From assembly GCF_036002945.1 (NCBI RefSeq), contig NZ_CP108529.1, positions 8,117,001 through 8,181,000 of the forward strand: a stretch of 64,000 nt of DNA. Reading direction: 5' to 3'. How positions within the stretch are numbered: the first letter of the stretch is position 1; each line of letters begins with the position of its first letter. The notes under the pieces were generated by a model. It searched no databases. It saw only the letters and a list, made by a program, of their open reading frames with translations, and was not told the DNA's origin. The DNA comes from Streptomyces sp. NBC_01224 (GTDB lineage: Bacteria; Actinomycetota; Actinomycetes; Streptomycetales; Streptomycetaceae). Made by a program: the position numbers and the translations under genes. Below are positions 8,366-15,502 of the stretch, in pieces.

Positions 8366-9242
8366 AGCCGAGGACATGTCCACCCGGTACGGCCTCACGA
8401 TCGGATTGTTGCAGGGGCCTGGTGCCGCTTCGTCGCTGTTCCTGTCATCGCCCGGCAGCCCCGTCGACAAGCAGCAGGAGTTTCACCGGCTGCCCGCCAA
8501 CACCACACCAGCGGGAGTCGCGCACGCCCTGTGCCAGTTGAGCCGCGCCGCCGACCGGCGTGTGGTCGACGACATCCTTCACGAGGCTGCCGCTGACACG
8601 CGCTACCCGATCGGATGGTTCCCTGAAGAATGGATCATCGTCCTCGATTTGGAAACGACCGGCCTGAACGAACACCAGGACCGGATCGTGGAGGCGGCCT
8701 GGCTGCTGGCGAACCGACGGGCGCTGGCCTGGGACAGCGTTCTCATCAATCCCGGCGTACCAGTGAAGGACTCCTATCGGATCCACGGCATAGACGACGT
8801 GACAGCCCTCCACCACGTCCGTAATCCTCGGGAGACCATCGACGAGGTGACTGGGGCGGTTGCCAAGCACATCGTCGACGGCGCCACTCTGGTCGTGTTC
8901 AATCGGACCTTCGACCTGCCGTTCCTTGCCGCGGAGTGCCGACGCCACGGCCTGCCTACTCTGGAGGACCGAGTGGGGCGGCCGTTGAAGGTCGTGGACC
9001 CCATGCGGATCCACCAGAGCGTTCAGCGTCGTGGGGGAAACAGCAGGCTGGCCGATCTGGCGCTTCTGTACTCTCCTGGGAACACCGCCTCGCACAGTGC
9101 TCTTGGTGACTGCTTGGCCACCTGGGACGTGCTGGCCGCGCTATGCCGTAATGAGAGTAGGGCCATTGTGCGCCGGGCGTTCAACGGGTCCGCGCGTGAC
9201 GCCCAGGAGCTGACACTACGACACCTGCTCGCCTTGAGCTGA
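8355..9242 (+). CDS. DnaQ-like 3'-5' exonuclease domain protein
   Basis: The protein carries all three exonuclease motifs of the DEDDh group: ExoI 'VLDLETTGLNEHQDRIVEAA', ExoII 'VVFNRTFDLPFLAAECRRHG' and ExoIII 'ASHSALGDCLATWDVL'. It likely removes 3' nucleotides from DNA or RNA. About 85 residues precede ExoI and have no recognised domain. The first possible start (GTG 8355) lies inside the right inverted repeat of the IS6-type element; an ATG at 8376 is just outside it. The natural 5' end and promoter may therefore have been replaced by the insertion, and the gene may depend on a promoter in the element. Confidence 0.82.
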   Translation: MTTPAEDMSTRYGLTIGLLQGPGAASSLFLSSPGSPVDKQQEFHRLPANTTPAGVAHALCQLSRAADRRVVDDILHEAAADTRYPIGWFPEEWIIVLDLETTGLNEHQDRIVEAAWLLANRRALAWDSVLINPGVPVKDSYRIHGIDDVTALHHVRNPRETIDEVTGAVAKHIVDGATLVVFNRTFDLPFLAAECRRHGLPTLEDRVGRPLKVVDPMRIHQSVQRRGGNSRLADLALLYSPGNTASHSALGDCLATWDVLAALCRNESRAIVRRAFNGSARDAQELTLRHLLALS

Positions 9243-9263
9243 CCTCGTGACGGTGCGCCGGTC

Positions 9264-9656
9264 TCATCCTTGGCCGGCGCGTCGAGCACGGTCGCGGGCC
9301 TCACCGGCGACGATGCGTCGCTTGTACCGCCACAGCTGCTTGCGTTCCTCCGTCGTGAGGTTGTCCGCGAGGCGGTTCACCTCGCCCCAGGCCGCCGACC
9401 GGGCCGCGCGGGCGGAGGCCCAGTCACCTCTCTCGACGGCTTCGCGTGGCGTGATCTGTGCGAATTGCTGGGCGCTGGCGCAGGCGGGTGGTGTCGCAAC
9501 TGCGTGGCACGAACTCCTCCTCCATGTGGTCTCGGCGAGCGCGGACAGGGTCACACCACGCTGCGTGCGGAACTCACGGAGCCGTGCGTCGACCTGGACG
9601 AGCGCGGCGGCGATGGGGGGATTGCTCGTCCGTGAGCCCCTTTCAATCAGGGGCAT
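9264..9656 (-). pseudogene. XRE-family regulator, truncated and fused to unknown tail (module copy 1)
   Basis: The first 40-odd residues after the ATG at 9656 match the intact regulator at 13771-14370: 'VDARLREFRTQRGVTLSALA' against 'VGTRLRRVRTQRGVTLSALA'. Homology stops within the helix-turn-helix near 9525. The frame continues in an unrelated, charged, helical tail ('NRLADNLTTEERKQLWRYKR') to 9264. Recognition helix and sensory domain are lost, so it should not bind DNA normally. It is divergent from the oxidoreductase at 9726, as in copy 2. Confidence 0.7.
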
Positions 9657-9666
9657 CCCGGAAATG

Positions 9667-9680
9667 GCAACAAAAGTTGC
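9667..9680. promoter_or_regulatory. Palindromic operator of redox module copy 1
   Basis: GCAACAAAAGTTGC is a perfect 5-4-5 palindrome 11 bases from the regulator ATG and 45 bases before the oxidoreductase GTG. Similar sites sit at the same place in copy 2 (14403-14416) and copy 3 (about 58981), so it is probably the XRE regulator's binding site. Confidence 0.65.
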
Positions 9681-9725
9681 TCGTGGTGCGGTGCTGGAGC
9701 ACTTTGGGGACCGGAGGTGATCGTA

Positions 9726-10712
9726 GTGATCAAGACGACGGTGAATACACGCGACGGCGGCGCGGCTCTGCGTGGTGACGAGGTCCACGATGTGGCGGTG
9801 ATCGGTGCCGGAGCAGCAGGCCTGAATGCCGCGCTTCTGCTGGGGCGTGCCCGTCGCAGGGTGGTGGTGATCGATGCGGGCGAGCCCCGCAATGCCCCCG
9901 CCGCGCACATGCACGGCTTCCTGTCTCGTGACGGCTTGCCCCCGGCAACCCTGCTCGACCTGGGGCGGGCGGAGATCGACCGCTACGGAGTCGATATCGT
10001 CCGGGGCCGGGTCGAGCACGTCGAGCCCGGCTACGAGGTGCGCCTGGAGGGCGGCCCGGTGCTCAGGGCCCGCCGTCTCCTGGTCGCCACCGGGCTGCGC
10101 GACGAACTGCCCGACCTTCCCGGCGTCCGGGAACGTTGGGGCAAGGATCTGCTGCACTGCCCGTATTGCCACGCCTACGAGGTCCGTGACCAGCCCCTTG
10201 CTGTTCTCGGGACACACCCGGGGGCCGTGCATCAGGCGCTGCTTCTGCGTCAGTGGAGCGAGGACGTCGTCCTCCTCACGCACATGCTCGAACTCTCCCC
10301 GCAGGAGCGGGAACAGCTGGATGCGTTCGGTGTGGACATCGTGGAAGGCAGGGCCGTGCGGCTCGTCGTCGATGACGACCGCCTGCGCGGCGTCGAGCTC
10401 ACCGACGGCCGGGTGATCCCCCGGACCGCTGCCTTCCTCTTCCCTCGGCCGGCCCCGCGCGACGACCTCTTGACTCTGCTCGGCTGCGCCGAGGACGACC
10501 AGGGCTGGGTCGTGACGGACCGGACCGGCCGTACCAGCGTGCCGGGGGTGTGGGCCGCCGGCAACGTCGTCGACCCACGCGCCCAGGTCATCGCCGCAGC
10601 AGGTATGGGCTCCACCGCTGCGTTCGCCATCAACGCCGACCTGCTCCACGAGGACGTGGAGCTCGCCATTGCACGACACCGCGCACACCGCGCCACGGCT
10701 GCCCTGACATGA
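9726..10712 (+). CDS. FAD-dependent disulfide oxidoreductase, TrxB/GliT-like (module copy 1)
   Basis: This 328-residue flavoprotein has the FAD dinucleotide motif G27-A-G-A-A-G32 and a redox-active C145-P-Y-C148 followed by HAYE. True bacterial thioredoxin reductases usually have C-A-[TV]-C; CPYCH[AG][WY]E is typical of the GliT/HlmI/DepH dithiol oxidases. The second Rossmann site reads 'VLGTHPGAV' instead of GxGxxA, so NADPH binding is doubtful. A C-terminal 'GVWAAGNVVDPRAQVIAAAG' completes the FAD fold. GTG 9726 follows GGAGG by about 9 bases. A thioredoxin and a methyltransferase follow on the same strand. It either reduces the thioredoxin or oxidises a small dithiol. Confidence 0.88.
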   Translation: MIKTTVNTRDGGAALRGDEVHDVAVIGAGAAGLNAALLLGRARRRVVVIDAGEPRNAPAAHMHGFLSRDGLPPATLLDLGRAEIDRYGVDIVRGRVEHVEPGYEVRLEGGPVLRARRLLVATGLRDELPDLPGVRERWGKDLLHCPYCHAYEVRDQPLAVLGTHPGAVHQALLLRQWSEDVVLLTHMLELSPQEREQLDAFGVDIVEGRAVRLVVDDDRLRGVELTDGRVIPRTAAFLFPRPAPRDDLLTLLGCAEDDQGWVVTDRTGRTSVPGVWAAGNVVDPRAQVIAAAGMGSTAAFAINADLLHEDVELAIARHRAHRATAALT

Positions 10713-10890
10713 CCGCTCGGCAGGCCACGGGCGATGTAGTCGTGGCCGCCCGTATTACTCCGCGAGGGACCAGGGCGACGGGGCGGCCGAGCAGGCCCGG
10801 TCCAGGTGCCGTGCGTTGATCTCCGCGGCCAAATCGTCCCTCGGTGTCGCGGTACTCGTTCACGAACACATCGACAAGGAGAGTTTCACC

Positions 10891-11232
10891 ATGGCAGCAA
10901 AGCGCAGTGGTCCCGTGGACAGTGTCACCGAGCAGACGTTTCCCGTCCGTGTACTGCAGGCAAAGCGACCCGTCCTGGTCCAGTTCTGGGCCCCCTGGTG
11001 CGGTCCGTGCATCAAGATCACTCCCATCGTTGAGGAGGTGGCCGCCGAGCGTGCGGGTGTCCTGGACGTTGTCAAGATCAACGTAGATGAGGAGCCCGGA
11101 CTGGCGGACCGGCACGGAGTGTCCTCGATCCCCGCTTTCGTGGTCTACGCCGACGGCGCCCCCGCGAAGGCATGGACGGGCGCCGCCCCGAAGCCCCTCC
11201 TGGAACGAAGCCTCGGCCCCTTCCTTCGCTGA
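10891..11232 (+). CDS. Thioredoxin (module copy 1)
   Basis: The 113-residue protein has the canonical W-C37-G-P-C40 active site, the cis-proline loop 'SIPAF' and the closing 'FVVYADG' strand. There is no signal peptide, so it acts in the cytosol. The ATG at 10891 follows AAGGAGAG with good spacing. It lies 178 bases after the flavoprotein gene and should act as its redox partner or as donor for other targets. This is the only one of the three module thioredoxins that is intact and separately encoded. Confidence 0.93.
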   Translation: MAAKRSGPVDSVTEQTFPVRVLQAKRPVLVQFWAPWCGPCIKITPIVEEVAAERAGVLDVVKINVDEEPGLADRHGVSSIPAFVVYADGAPAKAWTGAAPKPLLERSLGPFLR

Positions 11233-11324
11233 GCTCCGGCGGGCATCACGCATTCCGGCGCGGCGGGGGCTGGGCAGAGTGCGTGGTGCCTGCGGTCCGC
11301 ACTTCTGAAATCGAGGAATCACGG

Positions 11325-11500
11325 ACTCGTATCACGATCAGGACGTCGCCAGGGGCGCCCTGGGGACGCATCTGGAACCGCGAGGCCGAACTGAGCGCCC
11401 CCACCCTCAATCGGACCATGGACTGGTTGCGGGATCTGTTGCGGATCAGCGTCGGCGAACACACATGATTCCACCGGGTACTGGACATCGCCCTGGTGCA
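11325..11500 (+). pseudogene. Methyltransferase, 5' remnant
   Basis: The stretch resembles the start of the methyltransferase at 60577: 'TMDWLRDLLRISVGEHT' against 'TMDWLRDLLRTSGGGHT', with the DNA similar through 'GGTACTGGACATCG'. A stop codon (11466-11468) and base changes interrupt it before the SAM-binding motif, and it has lost its start. A different full-length paralogue begins 226 bases further on, so this may be the older methyltransferase of copy 1. Confidence 0.7.
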
Positions 11501-11726
11501 TCCAGGCCTGCTGTCGCTCCCATGCCCACACTCGAAACCCTCACCCCCTACCTGGGCTAGTCCCTGCCCGGCAGGCCATGACGTAGGTGTTGTCGTCGGC
11601 AACCGACGACAACGCCGCAGACGGGCGTGCCAGACCTCGCTCACCTGGGCTGACAGTCGGCCGCCGGTTTGCTGCGCCTCGCTCCCGCTGCTCAGACAAA
11701 CCATCCTCTCTGGATCGGAGCACCTC

Positions 11727-12596
11727 ATGCACCACCACGCTCACCGCCACACCCATGAGCACGTCCACGACATCGACTGGGGCGCCCTCTGCTCCCATCT
11801 GGAACGCGAGGCCGAACTGCATACGCCCGCGCTCACCCAGGCCGCAACCTGGCTGCGCGATCTGCTGGGTGGCGTCAGCGTGGGGCGTGTACTCGATGTC
11901 GGCAGTGGGCCGGGCGTGGTCGCCGACCTGCTCGCCGACGCCTTCCCGGGCGCAGAGGTGGTCGCCGTCGACCAGTCGCCTGCCTTGCTGGAGCGGGCCC
12001 GTACACGTTCGTCCGGCCGTATTGCCACCCAACAGGCCGACCTCCCGGACGAGTTCGGCAGGCTCGGCACGGCCGATCTGATCTGGTCCGCCAACGCCAT
12101 CCACCATCTCGGCGACCAGCAGGCAGCGTTGACCGCCCTCGCCGCTTCCCTGCGCCCCGGCGGGCTGCTCGCCGTGGCCGAACGCGGCCTGCCCGTGCGC
12201 TTCCTTCCTCGTGACATCGGCCTGGGCCGCCCAGGACTCCAGGCCCGCCTGGACGCCGGCAATGAGGACGGCTTCACCGCCATGCGCACCGAACTCCCGG
12301 GCGTGGATGAGGTTGAGGACTGGCCCGCCATGCTGGCCCGGGCCGGTCTCGTTCCCACCGGCACGCGCACCTTTCTCACCGACTCGCCGGCCCCGCTCGG
12401 ACTACCGGCTCGCGAGTACCTGCACACCCGTCTCGCCCGGCAGCGCGACCAGTTCGGCGAGCACCTGAACGACGAGGACCGCGCGACCGTGGAGGCCCTC
12501 CTGCACGCCGACGCCCCTACCAGCATCCTCTGGCGCCCCGACGCCTTCTACCTCACCGCCACCACCGTCCACACCGCCCGCGCCTGCACTGCCTAG
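11727..12596 (+). CDS. Class I SAM-dependent methyltransferase with His-rich N-terminus (module copy 1)
   Basis: The 289-residue protein has SAM motif I 'VLDVGSGPGVVADLLADAFP', motif II 'AEVVAVDQSPALLERAR' and a motif IV-like 'ADLIWSANAIHHLGD'. The N-terminus is strikingly histidine-rich (H2, H3, H4, H6, H8, H10, H12 and H14 within 14 residues), which could bind metal. The ATG at 11727 follows GGAG at 7 bases. The methyl acceptor is unknown; next to a dithiol-oxidase-like flavoprotein and thioredoxin, S-methylation of a reduced thiol is one possibility. It is similar along its length to the copy 3 enzyme at 60577. Confidence 0.85.
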   Translation: MHHHAHRHTHEHVHDIDWGALCSHLEREAELHTPALTQAATWLRDLLGGVSVGRVLDVGSGPGVVADLLADAFPGAEVVAVDQSPALLERARTRSSGRIATQQADLPDEFGRLGTADLIWSANAIHHLGDQQAALTALAASLRPGGLLAVAERGLPVRFLPRDIGLGRPGLQARLDAGNEDGFTAMRTELPGVDEVEDWPAMLARAGLVPTGTRTFLTDSPAPLGLPAREYLHTRLARQRDQFGEHLNDEDRATVEALLHADAPTSILWRPDAFYLTATTVHTARACTA

Positions 12597-12649
12597 AAGA
12601 TCACGGAAAACGTTTCAGGGTTTGGCCTCGTCCGGTCCGGCGCGAGGCC

Positions 12650-13089
12650 AAACTGCTGTGTGCCCAGAGGAAATGGGACGAGGGGCCGGTCGGGGGCGGT
12701 GTCCGGGTGACCTGCCGGGAACTGATCTCCGCCGTCCCGCACGAGCACTACGCCCCGACCCCCTACCGGCTGCATCCGGTCGGCGTCAGCCAGTACCTGA
12801 CCGACGGCCATCGGCCTTGGTAACCGGCAGCTCACTGTCCTGCACCTGCTCGGTCGCACCCTCGGCAGCGTCGCGCTGTACGCCCCCCTCGGGGCTCTTC
12901 TCAGGCGACATCGTCTACGACGACCGGCTGCTCGACGACATCCACGGAGGCGATCAGAAAGACTACGTCGCCACCATCGCCCGGCTGCGCGACCTACCCG
13001 TCACCGTCGTCCACCCCGGGCACGGGTCCTCCTTCGACAGAACCCGGCTATGCGAGATCGCCGACGCCTGCACTACCGCCCGTCCCTGA
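12650..13089 (+). pseudogene. Metallo-beta-lactamase-fold hydrolase, degraded
   Basis: Pieces in different frames belong to one MBL-fold hydrolase: 'ELISAVPHEHYAPTPYRLHP' (about 12718-12780), 'QLTVLHLLGRTLGSVALYAP' (12830-12885), and 'GLFSGDIVYDDRLLDDIHGG' through 'TVVHPGHGSSFDRTRL' (12893-13053). The metal-site elements SGD and HPGH survive; the N-terminal HxHxDH is gone and at least two frameshifts are needed. It is inactive. Confidence 0.7.
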
Positions 13090-13259
13090 AACCGCCGACC
13101 ACTCACCCCGCCTCGGCACCGAAGGACCTTTGCCGGGGCGCGCTTGGCACAGGCAGCCAGTGGTGGTGCTCCTGGACAGCGGTGCTGGGGAGTCTTCGTC
13201 TGCCCCCGTACCGAAGGACGTCCGCGTGCGTCACTGGAGCACCTCGCTGTTCCGGCCAG

Positions 13260-13640
13260 GCGTGAGCACACCGTGTGCGGGGAACGCGGCCAGTAGCGAG
13301 GTTGCGACGAGGCCCGAGGTTTCCGACTTCGCTGCCAAGGGTGGTCGCGGCGGTGAGGGGGCCCACGGCGGCGCCGACGTTGAGCGCGGCAGTCGCATAG
13401 GAGCCAGCCATGGTGGGGGCTCCTGCTGCCTCGCACAGCACTCGCGTGATCAGCGTGCTGCCCAGCGCGAGCGACAGCGCGCCCTGCGCGAATATGAGGG
13501 CAAGCAGAGCGATCGGCTTGTCGGCCGGCATGGCCAGGGCCGGCCAGCCGACGAGCAACAGCGGCCCGCAGACTGCCATGCCTAGGCCGGGGCGCCGGTC
13601 GGACAGCCGCCCGGTGACGGTGACACCGGCAAGGAACGGT
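13260..13640 (-). pseudogene. MFS transporter, C-terminal remnant
   Basis: From about 13640 the minus strand reads 'VTVTGRLSDRRPGLGM', an MFS loop, then membrane helices ('IALLALIFAQGALSLALG') and 'AALNVGAAVGPLTAATTLGS', as at the end of chloramphenicol/drug-efflux MFS proteins. A frameshift near 13320 is needed to reach 'SGLVATSLLAAFPAHGVL'. The first half is absent. Confidence 0.65.
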
Positions 13641-13770
13641 TCTCACAGTTGTCCGCCTGCGCCACCAGCGTTATGTCTCGCAACAAGCAGCAACTCGCGC
13701 CCTGATCCAGTACCCACCCGGCCACTTGCGGTGCCTCCCGAAGGGTGTCCCTAGCAACGGATGTTTCCGG

Positions 13771-14370
13771 TCAGGCCGGCGGCTCCGCCCGGGAGTGGGG
13801 TTTGGCCCGGACATGCATGCGTTCTCCCTGGGGGCCGAACAGGTTGAGGATCTCCACCGGGGACTCGCCCGCGGGGCCGAACCAGTGCGGCAGGCGGGTG
13901 TCGAACTCGGCTGCCTCGCCCGGTTCCATGATCAGGTCGTGGTCGGCCAGGATGAGCCGCAGGCGTCCGGACAGGACATACAGCCACTCGTACCCCTCGT
14001 GCGTGACGGGGTCAGGCCGGTTGTGTTCCGCGGGGATGATCGACTTCCAGGCCTGCAGGCGCCCCGGCTGAGTCGACAGCGGAATCACCGTACGACCGCG
14101 GTGGACGCGAGGCTTGCAACGAACCCGCGGGTCGCCGACTTCCGGCGCCCCGACGAGTTCATCCAGGGGTACCTGGTGGGCCTGTGCGATGGGCAGCAGC
14201 AACTCCAGGCTCGGGCGGCGCTGCCCCGACTCCAGCCTTGACAGTGTGCTCTTGGAGATGCCGGTGGCCTCGGCCAGCGCCGACAGGGTCACGCCGCGCT
14301 GGGTGCGGACGCGCCTGAGGCGGGTGCCGACCTGGGCCAGCGTGGCGGCGATCGGTGATTGCTCGTCCAT
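13771..14370 (-). CDS. XRE-family regulator with cupin sensor (module copy 2)
   Basis: The 199-residue protein has an N-terminal helix-turn-helix (about residues 12-70, 'GVTLSALAEATGISKSTLSR') and a C-terminal cupin barrel (about 110-190, 'HEGYEWLYVLSGRLRLILAD' and 'GEAAEFDTRLPHWFG'). This is the SutR/PuuR-type architecture in which the cupin senses a small molecule or metal. It is divergent from the flavoprotein at 14462, and the 91-base gap holds a GCAAC-type palindrome that it probably binds. It is the only intact regulator among the three module copies and could control all of them. Confidence 0.9.
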   Translation of the reverse strand: MDEQSPIAATLAQVGTRLRRVRTQRGVTLSALAEATGISKSTLSRLESGQRRPSLELLLPIAQAHQVPLDELVGAPEVGDPRVRCKPRVHRGRTVIPLSTQPGRLQAWKSIIPAEHNRPDPVTHEGYEWLYVLSGRLRLILADHDLIMEPGEAAEFDTRLPHWFGPAGESPVEILNLFGPQGERMHVRAKPHSRAEPPA

Positions 14371-14402
14371 ACCCCCATTCCACCTCCCGCGTCCCAGAAA
14401 TA

Positions 14403-14416
14403 GCAACAGATGTTGT
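14403..14416. promoter_or_regulatory. Palindromic operator of redox module copy 2
   Basis: GCAACAGATGTTGT is a near-perfect palindrome (GCAACA/TGTTGT) between the divergent XRE regulator and flavoprotein genes, at the position of the copy 1 site. Binding by the XRE regulator is inferred. Confidence 0.65.
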
Positions 14417-14461
14417 CGCCCGATGGCCTGGCGCGCACGATCGCGACAGGAGGTTGTTCCC

Positions 14462-15442
14462 ATGATCAATACGACGAACGACAAGAACAGCAGGGTGTGG
14501 CACGGCGGCGTCGACGAGGTCCACGACGTGGTGGTGGTCGGCGCCGGAGCGGCCGGACTCAACGCCGCCCTGCTCCTGGGCCGCGCTCGCCGCAAGGTGG
14601 TGGTGATCGATGCCGGCGAGCCGCGCAACGCGCCGGCCTCGCACATGCACGGCTTCCTGTCCCGCGACGGCCTGCCTCCCGCGACCCTGCTCGACCTCGG
14701 GCGGGCCGAGATCGCCCGCTACGGCATCCCGGTCCTCCGGGGCCGGGTGGAACAGATCGACCACGGCTACTACGTCCGCATGGCGGGCGGGGTGGTGCTC
14801 AAGGCACGCCGCGTCCTGATCGCGACAGGGCTGCGTGACGAGCTGCCCGACATTCCCGGCGTCCGCGAACGGTGGGGGAGAGACCTGCTGCACTGCCCGT
14901 ACTGCCACGCCTACGAAGTCCGCGACCAGCCCCTCGCCGTCCTCGGCACACACCCGGGAGCGGTCCACCAGGCTCTGCTCCTGCGCCAGTGGAGCGACGA
15001 CATCGTCTTCCTCCCGCACACCCTGGACCTGACCGCGCAGGACCGGGAACAACTGGAGGCACGCGGTCTTCACCTGATCGAGGGAGAGATCAAGCACCTC
15101 GTCGTCGACGACGACCGGCTGCGCGGAATCGAACTCGCCGACGGCCGCGTCGTGCCCCGCACTGCCGCCTTTCTCTTCCCGCGTTTCGTCCCGCACGACG
15201 AACTGCTGACCCGGCTGGGATGCGACAAGGACGACATCGGCTGGGTCGTCACCGACCGCACCGGCCGCACGAGCGTCACGGGCGTCTGGGCCGCCGGCAA
15301 CGTCATCGACCCACGCGCGCAGGTCGTGGCCGCAGCCGGCATGGGATCCACCGCCGCCTTCGCCATCAACACCGACCTCCTGGACGAGGACGTCGACCGC
15401 GCCGTCGAACAGCACAGCCACGCAGCTGCCGCCGTCCGGTAG
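14462..15442 (+). CDS. FAD-dependent disulfide oxidoreductase, TrxB/GliT-like (module copy 2)
   Basis: The 326-residue protein is close to copy 1 along its length: FAD motif starting G27-A-G, redox pair C145-P-Y-C148-HAYE, the same 'VLGTHPGAV' in place of a standard NADPH motif, and 'GVWAAGNVIDPRAQVVAAAG' near the end. AGGAGG lies about 8 bases before the ATG. The downstream thioredoxin of this copy is truncated and no methyltransferase remains, so this enzyme must use another partner or work alone. A dithiol oxidase role is as likely as thioredoxin reduction. Confidence 0.88.
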   Translation: MINTTNDKNSRVWHGGVDEVHDVVVVGAGAAGLNAALLLGRARRKVVVIDAGEPRNAPASHMHGFLSRDGLPPATLLDLGRAEIARYGIPVLRGRVEQIDHGYYVRMAGGVVLKARRVLIATGLRDELPDIPGVRERWGRDLLHCPYCHAYEVRDQPLAVLGTHPGAVHQALLLRQWSDDIVFLPHTLDLTAQDREQLEARGLHLIEGEIKHLVVDDDRLRGIELADGRVVPRTAAFLFPRFVPHDELLTRLGCDKDDIGWVVTDRTGRTSVTGVWAAGNVIDPRAQVVAAAGMGSTAAFAINTDLLDEDVDRAVEQHSHAAAAVR

Positions 15443-15502
15443 CCCACAGCACGGCAACGCCAGACCTCACACTCCTACCCGTACGAGACAGGGAGCCCGC
15501 GC

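Noticed and set aside
9656..10688. Minus-strand extension of the XRE remnant frame across the oxidoreductase
   Set aside because: It is a codon-bias shadow of the flavoprotein gene; the true remnant begins at the ATG at 9656.
9726..12596. A natural-product biosynthetic cluster around the redox modules
   Set aside because: No synthetase, synthase or precursor peptide gene is present; the modules look like resistance or detoxification parts only.
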